Origin: Polydactylus sextarius
Lineage: Eukaryota > Chordata > Actinopteri > Polynemidae
NCBI GenBank assembly: GCA_016801845.1
Contig: CM028909.1
Location: forward strand, 15,137,313-15,201,312
Length of the DNA: 64,000 nucleotides
Direction: 5' to 3'
Below are positions 34,826-47,855 of the stretch, piece after piece. The first letter of the stretch is position 1, and each line of letters begins with the position of its first letter. The position numbers and the translations under genes are program-made. The notes beneath the pieces are model-generated. The model saw nothing but the letters and a program-made list of their open reading frames with translations, had not been told where the DNA came from and searched no databases.

Positions 34826-36212
34826 ACCAATGTCAAAATGAAAAGCTCCTCTGGTTCAGGGAAATAATAATCACAGCAAAGACAAAAACAAAACACCAAA
34901 CTGGATGGTTTTGTTTTTCTGGGAAAGTTGCCTTCAGTTTGAAGACGTATCTGTTAAAGAAAATGACATTTTGAATTTGAGCTATAACACTTATAACACC
35001 CACTGATAATACTAGTTTCCAATAGGACCATTCAGTATCAGAAAATGACTCCTGCTCAGTTATACACAGGTATAAATGAAAATCAATTTCTCCCTGTTGT
35101 TTCAGAACAGCTGGTTTCATCCTTTTAAACCTCTGATCATCTTGGATCCGGCTTTTTTTAGTGACTCCAGGAGGCGGGCAGCAGGAATAGGAGTATTTTT
35201 TTTTAGATGCCCACCACTTTGACTCGTTTGACTTTTGACTGAGTTATATATAGTTCATTTATTTCTAAACGAAGTGAAAGATGTGACTCTTTGTCTCAGT
35301 TCGTCTACATACCATATCATAGCATTTAAATGTTTTGGCAAATTGATTGCAGATTGCAGATACAGTATATGACGGTATATGATTAATCAATTTGTTTTTC
35401 ATTGATTTCATTTATAGAATAAATCAAATTGGACCATTTTAAAATTCATACTTAATATAAGTGACTTAGAACAATCAAACAAACAATAATTTAGAACAAT
35501 CTAGCTTATCTATGATACCACAGGAAGTGACCTAGCATTATGAATTTACGTACACCGCATGTTATCCTGTTTTATATGTTATTCTCATTTATTTTGCGCC
35601 TCTCTCTTCCTTATTGTCTCCCATTTGCTGTTGCTTCTAACTCTGCAGTTGGTGTCAATATCAGTTATATAATCAGCCATTTTACATTTAGAATTTGTGA
35701 ATTTGTAGAATTAGTTTGCTTAGTGATAAAATAAATCCAAACTGTGTAACTTCATATTCTCGATTGGAGTGGTGCCACACAGATTTTAATTATTAGTGCT
35801 ACAATTTTTATCTCTTAACAAATTAACTTCTAATTAGAGGTGATTTCACAAGAGAATGTGAATGAGGTTTGATAAAGGCGAATACTGATGCATAAAGACC
35901 AGATGCATACATACTTTCTATCTCTCTCATGGTCCACGGAGGCCATTGTGTCAGCAAAAAAAATTGGAAACCTACTGATTTTTAATAGCAAACAATCTTC
36001 AAATTGCTCCAAACAAGCAATGCTGGTGTTATTAATCAGTACTTGAGCAGTGAGAGAAGTTGTGTAATATGTGTACAATTGATGACAGTGTCTTAAATAG
36101 TTGAGCTTCATGGGCTGTGTGTTCATACCTTATTTGGGGCTGCCCCGCTGCTCAAGAGTTCACACAATCCATGTGTCACTGTTTGAGACTTGGGCAAAGA
36201 TGAACAGAGAAA

Positions 36213-36213
36213 T

Positions 36214-36273
<60 letters not shown>
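36213..36273. repeat. (GATA)n-(GA)n compound microsatellite
   Basis: Three GATA units run into about 24 GA units. The minus strand reads as a (CT)n tract. Confidence 0.95.
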
Positions 36274-36276
<3 letters not shown>

Positions 36277-36850
36277 GATGTCAGGGTAGTATGACCAGAA
36301 GAGATATGGAAAGGGCTGAGATAGTTTGAGATTTTGGAGGGAAAAAAATCAGGTAGTAAAGAGAAGGAGCAGTAAATGAAAGAAGAGAAAGACTGATGAA
36401 AGGAGGAGAAGTTTTGGGGAGGGGGTGGTGATACTCCATAGCCAATGAAGAACAAGAAAGGAGGATTTTGGGAGGGTGAAGCCCTGAAGTCACAGCTTAC
36501 TGTTTCAGCATTCAAAGAGAAGGACAGGAGGAGACTTACCTCACAGAAACAGACAGAAGAATAATAAAGACAAGGACAACTGATTCTACCAAAGGAAATC
36601 CAAGAAAATCTTCTATCTTTGTTTCTGGGGACATCTTCTACTGACTACACAAAGTGGACATAGTTGCTGGACTAAGACAGACTTAGAAAATCCTGCAGGC
36701 AGCTCACCTGTGTGTAGCTGTAGAGGGAATATCTTTGTGGTCAAGTTTACCTTCCCTGATTCAGAGAGGAAGATTCCCTCCTTCTCCTCGTCCAGGATGA
36801 CTTTTACACATGCATGACATTTCCTGTGTGTCAGAGTAGAACAAGGCAGG

Positions 36851-36885
36851 TTCAGGTCCAAACTGTGGCACAGTTTGGACCTGAA
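36851..36885. repeat. perfect 17+1+17 palindrome
   Basis: TTCAGGTCCAAACTGTG at 36851-36867 is repeated in exact inverse at 36869-36885, with a single G between. The arms are perfect, which is unusual by chance, and the element is not AT-only. Confidence 0.9.
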
Positions 36886-36991
36886 ACAGGAGATAAGACA
36901 GATAAGATATACATAGACAGTTTAAAAGAGACTGTGTTGGAATTTTGTACCAGAGAATAATTTGAATTTGAGTTTTCGTTTGGTTTCGTTG

Positions 36992-37093
36992 ATGAGAATG
37001 AAGGCTCTGCAGAAGAATCAGGGACGCACTGACCAGATGTTGGGAGCCATGGCTGATATGCTTACGTCTGTGGCCATGCCCAATCAACAGTGG
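36992..37093 (+). CDS. orphan exon-like segment, weak candidate
   Basis: From the ATG at 36992 the frame encodes MRMKALQKNQGRTDQMLGAM and then ADMLTSVAMPNQQW, and ends at a good donor context TGG|gtgagt. The composition is protein-like and helical, but I recognise no family and there is no other exon in phase nearby. It may be chance. Just upstream lies the 35-bp palindrome. Confidence 0.15.
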
Positions 37094-38323
37094 GTGAGTT
37101 GTAAAGCTGTGTTTGTGTATTTAATATCTGTTTATGTGACAGAATAATACCACGAATTCAAAAGGGAAACAACAGATACATGTGGAGGCATTTTTGAGAG
37201 CTTGCAGGGCATGACATCCAGCTTATCTCTGGTCCACATCATTACATACCGAGTTTATTTATTTATTTTGTGCCATTTGTATAACTTGTTCATCAACCTA
37301 AAATGGTCAGGCTGGAGAAGCATAGAGAGGAGGGAAAGTGAGAGAGAGAGAGAGGGGATAGGAGGGTTGCAAGTCTCTGTTCAATGCTTGGGTGGAATCT
37401 TGGATGTTTCCGAAGAGGAAGCAGTGTAGTGGTGATTAAACCATCTGACCATAAACAAAGTCATGCACGTCGAATGCCTCATTGCAACCCTGCAAATTCA
37501 TTCCCCTTTTTCCTTCCTGCCCTTTATCTTTCTCCTCCTTTCATCTCTTCTTCCTTTTACACACATATTGCAACATTACAGGTGATTTGGTTTATTGAAA
37601 TCATGATTTCAGCCAATATTTGTCTTTAGATATAGATACGTCCTCTTCTAACGCTTATCACCAAAAAAAACAAAAAGTCCATTAAAAAATAATTTACAAA
37701 TTACATTTAATGAGGTTGAATGAATCATAGCATACAGGTTTTGACACAACATCTGGATATAAAAGTAGGCAGGAACCAGAGAGTACCAAAAGGTCAAAAA
37801 GGCTTTCTCTTTGAAACTTTGATTCCTCTTTGGAAACAAATTGCGATAAACCACTCCCTCTCTTGTAGATAGTTTTAAAAACCATAACAGTGATTATAAT
37901 CTCTCTCCATCTCTGTACAGGAGTGATAACTACACTCGCCTCTATTAACCTCGACTCTGGTGCTGCTGGGCTTTAAATATAGATTGAAACCGCTGTCTGA
38001 GACAGTTCTTAAGCTCTGTGGCAAAGTTAGACCTCAGCAAGTTCCACTGCATTCTTGTTCAGTGTGTAATGGAGAAAAAGATGAAAAAGATGTAGAAAAA
38101 AAGCAGCCACTGGTATAACATTTTGTGGTTATGTGACCAAGAGTACTCTGTACACTCTTACCCTTACTTCCTCCTTGAGCGCGAGGCTCCACCACTGACA
38201 AAGGCATCTCTGTGTGTAGCTCTCAGAGGGGGGTGAGACAGACCTCCCATCAAGTGAGGATGAAAAGGGGCCAGTCCAGGGCCAATGGGAGCCGGAGGGG
38301 CTGGAGTGGGAGCAGCGGGCCAC

Positions 38324-38353
38324 AACTACTACTATTACTACTACTACTACTAC
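38324..38353. repeat. (CTA)n trinucleotide repeat
   Basis: About ten CTA units with one ATT interruption. Confidence 0.9.
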
Positions 38354-41114
38354 AGAAAATCCAGGGCAAGGAGACAAAACAGGTAAGACCTGAAAGTGCT
38401 GCACTGAACGTGACCCAAAACCCACAATGCTAGTCCAAACATTGATCCTAACCAAACCAGTCAGAGCTTTAGAGACTCACCGAAACACAAACTTCAAGAC
38501 TCAGCTTTGACTGAAACGTCTCAGATTTCTGTGTAGAAAGATCCAAAACACCCTGCTCAGCCACTCAATCACGTTCATGAAAAACACCTGCTCTTGTTGA
38601 TATACACACAAGAACGAGGCGAGATTCAGGATATAAATAAACAGTCTTGAACCTATAACTGTGTGCGTGTCACATAAGCCGCTGCCCTCGCCTTTAGTTT
38701 CAGTTTAGCTTGTTCTTGCATGTTAACCATATGTGGATCAAAACAGGCCATCTGCCATATCTGATGGTTGACATTAGGCAGTAATAACTTTACAGAAATT
38801 ATCAGATAGGAGTCACCTGAGTGTTGGTGGTTTGCTGTCATTAAACTCCACCCTCTATATATCCTCTATTAGCACTGATAGCAGTAAATTGCTTCACTGT
38901 AATGTACCATGCATAAGTACGTGAGAGAGAGAGAGAGAAAGAAAGAGAGAGAGAAAGACTTCTTATGTGTATTGTTGTGCACATGCAACACTTTCCAGAT
39001 GGGGCAAGAAAACATGCTGAGCTGCCTCCCTTCCCCTTCTGCCCCATCACTGTTGGTTGCACTTATTCTGATTTCGCTGTGGAGGGGTTGCGTGTGTTGC
39101 CATTTTCCTTGAGTGGAATAGAACAAAAGAGGCTTTGTAGCTGGATCTGGGTTTGGGTTAGAGGGAGAGTGTGTGTATGTATATATGAGGTTTGGTGGTG
39201 TGTACCATGTGGTTGGACTGTTCTGCAGAATAGTACATGGCGTACAGAAGGGGTGTGAGTGAGGCCAGAGGAAGCTGTCAGCGATGCTTATCTGTAATGG
39301 TCTTACTAGGATGGGGTGTGCTGCCGAGGTTAATGCTGCCAAATATTATTTTAGCTTACAGCTCAGGGCTAAGAAAAGCAAGAGAAGTAAAGAAATGCAT
39401 TATTCACGGCCATGTGGAGAGACGATGACCAAAAGGAAGATTGTTTATTTCAGTCCCACAAGCTCCTCTGCTCAATTGTTTTTACATAGTCCAATTTCCT
39501 CTGGATGGGAAATTGGATGGAAAATCAATGAAACACAAGGCAGGAAAAGATCAGACCTCCAAAAACAAGATACAGATGATGAACTCTAAGTACTTTAATT
39601 TGTTGCCTCTTCATTCATTCAAGCCACAGCAATATTTCACAAAATACTGTATTAGAGTTCTGCTTTTAATCCTTTTAACAAGTCAATGACCAAATTTGAT
39701 TTTTATCATTACAAAGTTAGTTTGTAATTTTGCCAGTGTTAACGACCTTTAGCCCAGAGACGGGATTTCACAAGACATAAAACCTAGATATTACAACACA
39801 TTATTTATGACTGTATAGTTTGGTGATGACACAATTTCAGCTTTTTCACTAAGTATTCAGAAAAACCAACTGCACAATTTACAATTATATTGTACCAAAT
39901 AACAGGCTTAGTGAGCTAGAACTTATGTACTAATCTTGCCTATCTAAAAGTTAATGAGGGGGGCAATTTTATGCAGTCACAGAGAAATGGTTGCCTTGGT
40001 TTGATTGGCAGAGGCCACAGTAGTTTCCATCTCTTGCTGTGTTAGTGGAAGAGAGGGGAAAGAGGAGAGGCCTCTGCTGTCTTTAAAGTTATGGTTTAAA
40101 GAACCATAAGGTCTGTTATGTGTTAGAAACAAGATGCTTCCTTGTAGCTTCCCAGGAATCTCAGGACAGTTTCCACCTCCATGAATTCAGGTTTTTTCCA
40201 GTCAGTATCATTTGCCAGTTTACTTTGCTCTTCTTCCTCCTTCCTCAGCATCAGCAATCACACATCACAGTTGACTTTCTCCATCTTTCTGACTAACTAC
40301 TTTTCCGTTTCTCTTCCCAGTTCCTATGTATTTCCTTTTGTCTCAAAGCAGTATTCTCAGAAGTAGTATTTTAAACCAGGCCTCTGTTAAGTGCACAGAG
40401 CTGCTGATCATACTTCTTTCTCCTGAGATTCCTAGTTATATAGTTAGGGTCAGGGTTACACTCACTCTCTTCAGACAACTTACACATCTGTATATTTTTT
40501 TTTTTAAAACTGATCAGTGACGTATGTTGTGTGACCACAGGAAACTGCACTGAACCTGTAACACTGACATAGCTGTAATTGACCCACAACTGCATACATA
40601 TGCTGCTTATGCGTACAGACACACACACACACATACTTGTGAATGTCTCTGCTTCAATTTGAATTTGTTCATATGCAACTTTAACTAAAGTCTCATTATT
40701 AGAACAAGAAAAGTTATGTCAATTTTGATTATATATTCATATATATAGCATGATATTCTGTTGGACACACAAGATTAGTAACAACACAACATCCTCTGTA
40801 CTACTCTTACAACTCTATAGTATGACTTTTACAATTTACTACCAGTAAAATCTTAAAAATTCAAATGATATAGAATTTAAAGAAACAGCAATCAAAACCA
40901 GAGATAGAAAAAAAACTGTTATTTTTGGAAGGACTCGCTATTCAGTTTGGTACTTGGTGCCTCATTGCAGTACAAATTAAATCACAGCATTCACTGCATT
41001 CATAAATAGTTATGAGGTAAACTGCAGAAAATGGATGCCCTTGTCCATATTGGGGTTGGTGAGAGGCTGTGTACCATCCAAGGAGAAGTGCTGCCCACTG
41101 AAGACCATTAGACC

Positions 41115-41300
41115 AAACACTGTGTGCGTGTTTGTGTGTGTGTGTGTGCGTTTGTGTGTGTGTGTGTTTGTTTGTTCCTTATGTTGTGGGGACCCATAAC
41201 CTAACCTAAATCTTTTTACACACTCTCTTATGTGGACTTGTCATCTTTATGGGGACAAAACAGTCATGGAAACTGGACTGTATGTGTGTGTGTTTGTATT
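41115..41300 (-). repeat. second copy of GTCCCC-type dispersed repeat with (GT)n
   Basis: A (GT)n tract at about 41126-41170 is followed by TTGTGGGGACCCATAACC, TAACCTAAATC, and TTTATGGGGACAAAACAGTC. The elements are those of the repeat at 27.8-28.06 kb but mostly in the opposite direction and more degenerate. Confidence 0.5.
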
Positions 41301-43344
41301 TAACCTTAAATGGAAATGAGATCAACCTGACATTGCATCATATTGTTTTTTAAGGATCAGACAAAGGACAGAAAACATTAATGCTTTCAGTATTCATATA
41401 GTGTTTTGTTTCCTGAAACTGTAATAACTGTTTTAGCATATATCTACACATTCATAATAGCTTTATCAGCTTCTATTAAAATACTTGTCTGATGACTTGA
41501 TACATCCTGAATTGGAAAATATAGTCGCCAGGTCCTTATTGACATCGTGTCACTGTTATTAACTGATTTCATTTTGAGTGTTTATAGGACATTGGAAACA
41601 ACTGCTTTGTTTTTTTCCTCCCAGAACATTTCTCTTTTTATAAATACGGCTGTCACACTGGCATTGGTAGACTATATCATTAGCATAAATCAACAGAGAT
41701 ATTCTCTAAAGTTGTTGTTGTTCTACCTTCATCTTCATATGTCCTGCTGGATTCAAGACAGGGGACATACTTTGCCAAGTCACAGTTTTCACTTTTTTTC
41801 CTCCGGGCTTATTGGGCTTGTTGTCATTTTGGAAAAATAATTTTCCTTTCAAACTTTCAGAGTCTGGAACTTATCTCGATCAGTGTTTGGCCATATAAAC
41901 TTGCATATAGTGCCATCTAAAAATGTCGCTTCCTGTATACTTTTTCACTCACGTTGCCTCATATCAGGATACTCTGGCCTCCATGTTTCACTACATAACA
42001 TACTGGTCCCCTGTCTGATCTAGATTTTCATTTCTGTGACCATGAGAAAAGGTTGATTATTTGGAAAAGTTTAATCTTGCAGCTTTGTGAGTAATTTTCT
42101 TCTTAGATGTTATTCATAGATGTTGATTACTACACTGTCTGACCAATTTAATTTCATAATTCTACAGATTCCCTACAATCTTGTTTCATCTTTTTACTTG
42201 TTTAAAAAATTACCTTCAAATGATTTTGTTGCAATAAGTAAAACAAGTAAAATATCCTGCTGTCAAAAGAAAATATTACAATTATTGTAAGATGACAGTG
42301 TTTTGAATCATGCAGAGGTGTTTTGTTGTACTCTTTATATGAGCTGTCCTGTTAGTGTAACTGCATGAGATAGAGACTGGCATGTCTGTCTCCCTCAGTG
42401 AGTTATGTTCTCTTACATGAATAATTAGACTCACGGGGGCATTTAATATATGTGTTTTTGCAAAATTAGATTGCAGAAGCTCATGTGGTTTTCAGAGAGA
42501 AGGGTCAGACGGGGCCAGCTGGAGGGCTTACATCAGCCAGGTCACTGAGACACCTCCCAGGTCACTGCTCCACAGCATAGCTGGCATTTAGTTCCATGGC
42601 TTGATCCAGAAGGGAGAAAACAGATGGAGACATTCAAACAGGCACGTGTACATGTATGTGCACACAAACATGAATCCACGCAAAATTGACACATGTGCTT
42701 AGATATACCTGCTCCCAACCATTCATGATAAGATTTAGGAAGAATGATTGAGAAGATTTGTTTTAAGGCTGCACACTGTTATTACATTTTTGCAATGTAG
42801 AGAAACAATATCTTTAAATCTTTTTCTTGCCAGAAAAACTCTTTCCCTTAACAGTAAAACTGCAGGTTTCAGTAATTATTAATCAAAGATGAAGCAGCAG
42901 TGTCTCTCCATGTGTGTTTTCCCTGGGCTTGCTTTGGTTTAATTAACATTTTCTCCTTTGGGTGGCGTTTTACTTCAGACTTAAGCTTTGAACAAAGTCA
43001 GCAGTCCCAGAGTCTCAGTGCTAGGATGCTGCTTCCAGAACAAGATTTACCAACCAGATCAAGAGAGATAAAGAGAGGGAGGGGGGGGGGGAGACTGTGG
43101 TTCAGGTAAAGGAGGAAAACGCTGACAGTCTCCAGTTAAAGTGATATCAAAATGGATTTGTGTAAAAGTATGTATACCTGTAATTGTGGGTGGTTCGTGA
43201 TTATTGTGGATGTTTTGAGAAACTAGTCTCTTCGGGTGGTGCACCTCCTCTCTATCTAGTTCAGAGCTTCTGCTGCCTGTGTTGTACCACAGCATTACAT
43301 GCTGAGGTACAACAGTGGGAGGTACCGAGTGGTACAAGTGGGGA

Positions 43345-43371
43345 AATGCACACACACACACACACACATGC
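43345..43371. repeat. (CA)n microsatellite
   Basis: About 12 CA units, followed by CATG-rich sequence with alternating purines and pyrimidines. Confidence 0.85.
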
Positions 43372-45299
43372 ATGTGCACATGCATACACGTGCATACAGA
43401 GCAACACGCCCATTTATCTCCCCAGTGCATGCCAGCAACGTAGTTTAATTTAATTGAGCAAAAACAGCAGTTCTCTGCAGACCTGCAATAAAAAAGGACA
43501 GTTACCCTGTGAATTCTGCTCTACGATGGGATGTCAGCCAAAAAACAAAAACCTCCCCCTCACATCAGCTTGTCTAGAATGCCAGTTTGCCTTAATTGGT
43601 GTTCAGCTTCGAGATGAAGAGAGGAAGAAAGACAGAAAGAGAGGAAGTAAGCAAGGGAGAAGGAGGAAGGAAAATGAAATTTAAGTGAGCATATTTTGGC
43701 AGGATTTCAGCTGGCTGATGGTGTGAGGAGAGGCTAATGTCAGTGGGGGGTTGGGGAACACACTGCAAACAAGCAACTGCATATCTGCTGATCTGTTCTT
43801 TGCTGTAGCTATCAGTATCCATGCTTATCCCATATGAATTCTGTGTATATACTTATTTTTTTTCCTGAAATTACAATGCATGTACTTTCTAGTGTATATA
43901 TAATGGATGAGTTGTCTGTGGCTTCAAGAATGTCACTACAAAAGAACATTAGGAAACTGTGTTCATTTACATGATCTGCTTTACATTCATTAATCATTCT
44001 TGAGATTCCACTCTGAACCCGCCTCTTAAATGTGATGGACTGTCTCCTACACTAGGTGGAAACACAATATATTCTCCTTGTATGGCTTACTTGGCCCACA
44101 CGAAAAACATACCCATTTATCTACAAATGTGTTAATCTATAGACTAGCTCTTAAATCCAGTCTGGTGAGAATGTACATGTAAAGATTTTATTTGGACATC
44201 TTTGGGGAGTGAAGGAAAGAGATAAAAGCAGAGAGATAAATGGGCATTAATGCACGCCTCACCTCACATCCCCTGTTCCTCCCTTCGAGCCAGGGGAGGA
44301 AAATTTTTTCCATATTTCTGTTAGTATTTAGAGCTTGTGTTACACTTCAGTGTTCGTTTATATGAATGTTTTATACCATATTGAGAAAGATGGGTTAAAT
44401 CCACAGAAAGACACGTTTCCCACTCACAGAAATCAACATTTCATATTGTAACTGCATCAAAGATTCTGTCTCTTGTAGTAATGTCAGCATGTTTTGCAGT
44501 AAAAGTCTTTGTTTTCAAAAATATAGATTTGACAACACTAGGGCAAGACAGTTTCTTTATTGTTTGTGCTGCTTTGAAGCAGCACCACTGACAGGATGAA
44601 CAAACACTTACCATCAACTTACTGCAGCAAATATAAACGCCCCCTACTGGCTGTCATTTAGAAACACACTCTGTCTTCATCTAACTGGAGAGCACACAGT
44701 GGATTCACTTCATGTATTTTGAATGTACTTCAAGAGCAATGCATTTGTCAGTATCTCTCCCCAGGATAGTCAGCATTTGTGTAGAATGATAGCACAGTTT
44801 GCTATTTGCTGTTTGCTATTTTCTCAGTTTGTAATGTTTTGCCCTTGCATTTTGTGCCTGATGTCTTTATCTTATTTATTTTTTATTTATTTATTTTTAT
44901 TACAGCCTTCTGTTCTGCTTCTGCTAACAATTCCATTGTTTCTCAACCCAATTTAAGTTGCGGTCCTGTGTTGGGACAGTTTTTGGCTTCATTATGAGAA
45001 TCAGACAAGTGAAGACATTCAGCAGCGCTTTTCAATATTCCTCTGTGGAATTGCCTCTTTAAACAATGTTGCTTAAAGCATCCATTATAAACAAAGAAAC
45101 TGAGAGACGGAGAGACACAGTGAGGTACGGGGAACTTTCGTCTTTTGCATGTGTAAATTCTGCTTTACTTTTTCCTTTATGTTTCAGAGTGATGAGAAAG
45201 AAACAAAGATAGTGGGTAGCTTCTAATTCTAGTGTGTATGTGTACTTGTGTGGCTAATGGGTGAGGCAGCGTGGCCTGTTTGCTGACTGTCTCCTATAG

Positions 45300-45400
45300 A
45301 CAACAGAGAGATCCTGACAGCAGTCTTCAACCACCCTGTCACTGTAAAGAGATGGATGCTGGAGAGACAGGCCAGCCAACCATTGAACCACCTCCGGGAT
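45300..45400 (+). CDS. orphan exon-like segment, candidate
   Basis: A segment of 101 bases lies between acceptor gtctcctatag|AC and donor CGGGAT|gtgagt. One frame is open throughout and reads NREILTAVFNHPVTVKRWML and then ERQASQPLNHLRD, which has a convincing protein-like composition. A second frame is also open, so the evidence is split. I recognise no family. It does not join in phase to the segment at 36992-37093. It could be an internal exon of an unknown plus-strand gene or chance. Confidence 0.25.
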
Positions 45401-47329
45401 GTGAGTGCTCGTTTGTGTGTGTGTTGGTTGTGTGCCAGTCAATACTCAGACTTCTCTTGTTTCTATTGATGCCCTCAAAGAGGGACCTGAGGGGGTGATG
45501 TGTCTCGTCTTTGTTGCAATAATCAGGTGGTGATTTCCATACAATCGGATACCAGCTTGCGTGAAAGGATGATGTGCGTTACAAAAGTGAGATGAGATCA
45601 CACAATGAGTCATAAGCTCAGCTGCTTCAGGTCTAAGAAATGGTCTGAAAATAATTGGCTGCATCTCAGAATCCACAGTGTCTCATAATAGTGTTATCAT
45701 CACCAACCATTTTTGTTTTCCTTCCTGTGCTAGTTACATGTTGAGTTGTTTCCTTGAATAAGTCTGCTCTTACATACTATCACTTTAATAGACACTGATT
45801 TCATCAGCGGATGAGTCATAATGTAGTGTTAATTGAGTTTAACATGCTTTGCTGTAAAGCATGTATCTAAATATGGATGTTCGGTTTGCATTGCTAAGGC
45901 GGTAATTAAAGAACTGCAGCTTCCAGATTCATTATATTGACTTAGAAAAAAAATAAATAAATAAAATCTCATAAGAGCCACAGTGAAGATAAAAAGCTTT
46001 ATGCACACTGGTAGATTGTGCGTTTGGCTAATCATTTGGCTAAAGTACTGCTTTTTCACCTCGGGACACAGAACTCCTCCATAAGACTCATGCCTGGTAC
46101 GAGACACAAATATCCATGTATGCACTGTCTGATAATCAGAACACTCACTCAGTCACAGATGTACACACATGCATATGCCTGTGTTACACCACAAATGTGA
46201 ATATTTGTGTATGAACTGCTGTAAAATCAAGAAATGGCCTAAAGTTGATTTCTGGGGTCATAATATTGGAAAATATATATTTGCTGTATTTGCTTGATAA
46301 TAGGTGTTATGACAATACAAGAAGGACTGCGGAATCCTGTTATACTGTGTATGTCATTGATCACACTATATATGTCCCTGTGGCTAGAATCAGACTGCTT
46401 CATTTGAGGTGTCTAGAAATAACACTAACACAAACAATTTACAGTCAATTTATACTTCACAATATAAAACAATTGTCACAGTGTAAAACCAACCTACTCA
46501 GCAATAGAATAACTTTATTTTATTTTTTCCCCAATTCTCAGACAATTATTCTGAGGATCATTTTCAGTTCAATTTCTGATCGAACAGTAAATCTGTGATT
46601 TGTTTGATCGAGTTTGAAACCAAACTTTAAAGAACTCTAGTCTGTAGATTTGACCGCCCCACTATGTGTGACAATAAATTGTGACGCTAAGTGACTATTG
46701 TTTTACACACACGCAGAGAGGAAGAGAGATAGCGAGGGAGAAAAAAAAAAGAAAAGAAAGAATGCCAACATTGTGAAATTTGAGACTGTCTGTTCACTCC
46801 ATGGAAACACGAAGGAAGAAAGGGCTCACTATGCTGGCCCCATGATTATAAATGAACACAGAAGTCAATATTGGATATGCCCCAGTCAGGAAAGCCCACT
46901 GTAATCCATGAAGTGATCACATATCCACCCACATGCTCTTCAGAAAGTGTAATGACACTGCGGCCGCCTTACTGGAAAATACATGACACCTTCAACCCAA
47001 ACATGGCCTCTCATCTGTAAATAGCATTATGTATCATTACAGACCTGGGTGTTACTATTTACAGGGTCAGCATTGAGTGAACACAAGAGAGTGTGGCATT
47101 CAATCTGCTCTCATAGTTGCATATCTAAGAGACCCTGTAAGCATTGCACATGCCAAAATCAGACCCAACCATGCAGAAAAGAGGATAAAAGACAAGACGA
47201 GGGACAGCAGACAAGAGAGGAAACAGAAGGGAAGAGAGAGAAAAGAGACAGAGGGGGAAAGAAACACAGGACAGGGAGAGAGAAAAATTGGGGGAGTGGG
47301 AACCTTATCCTGGAATAGCTAGCAACTGG

Positions 47330-47855
47330 AGCTGCAGACTCCACCCTTCTCACCCCTCCCCTTACTCTCTCTCTTTCTCTTTCTCTCTCCCCCACTATCT
47401 CTCTCCCTCCCTCCCTCTCCCTCTGAGCAGTCTCCCAGTCTGTCATTTGACCAGGCAGTTCACAGAGGCGAGAGCTCAGCACCAACTAGAAAACAGAGGG
47501 AAAGGGAGCACATTTAATGTAACGATAAGCTTGGAGGAATGTGTCTTTGGCTGTTTATCACCAGCTGAAAAACACTGTGAGTGGGGATTTCTTCTTGGCT
47601 GCTGCTTTTTTTTCTGACTCTTTCTCCTCATCTTGGTCTGGATGTGGGCTTTAACGTCGTCTGCAGTCAACTGAGGAGGAGGATCAACTGTCACTTTGTT
47701 TTTGAGGATTTACACTTTACACCTCTACGTGTGTGTGAGGCTGAGAGAGGGAGACTAAGAGACAGAGGAAGAAAAAGAGTGACAGAGAGAGAGAGAAAGA
47801 GAGTGGGAGAAAGAGAGTGCCGGGCCATGCCCACCTCTGCCCATGGTTCAACAGC
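47330..47855 (+). promoter_or_regulatory. candidate 5' UTR / promoter region with CT-rich tract
   Basis: A polypyrimidine stretch (47341-47428, CTCTCTCT and CCCTCCCT words) is followed by a GC-moderate region, several short upstream ORFs, and the start codon of the orphan exon at 47,856. This resembles the 5' end of a vertebrate gene, but no TATA box or mapped start supports it. Confidence 0.3.

Larger units (their letters stand above)
28911..36840. other. intergenic region upstream of ankrd33
   Basis: About 8 kb without an exon I can support. It probably includes the ankrd33 promoter close to 28.9-29.5 kb, but no motif is distinct enough to mark. It contains a poly-T run near 32230, a long (CAA)n/(TAA)n repeat at 34740 and a (GATA)n/(GA)n repeat at 36213. 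Open frames of 90-120 codons are translated repeats or chance AT-rich frames. Confidence 0.55.
37100..45290. other. gene-poor region
   Basis: About 8 kb of AT-rich DNA with (CTA)n at 38324, a (GA)n tract at about 38925-38957, the second GTCCCC-type repeat at 41.1-41.3 kb, a G11 run at 43080-43091 and (CA)n at 43345. I see no exon, RNA gene or transposon coding region. ORFs here are short and translate simple repeats or unstructured sequence. Confidence 0.55.

Noticed and set aside
34582..34974. Open frames of 105 and 121 codons with poly-Cys and poly-Thr runs
   Set aside because: They are translations of the (ACA)n/(TAA)n microsatellite and have no coding features outside it.
45842..45864. 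Short hairpin ACATGCTTT-loop-AAAGCATGT
   Set aside because: Nine-base arms are expected several times by chance in 64 kb; no other evidence supports a function.
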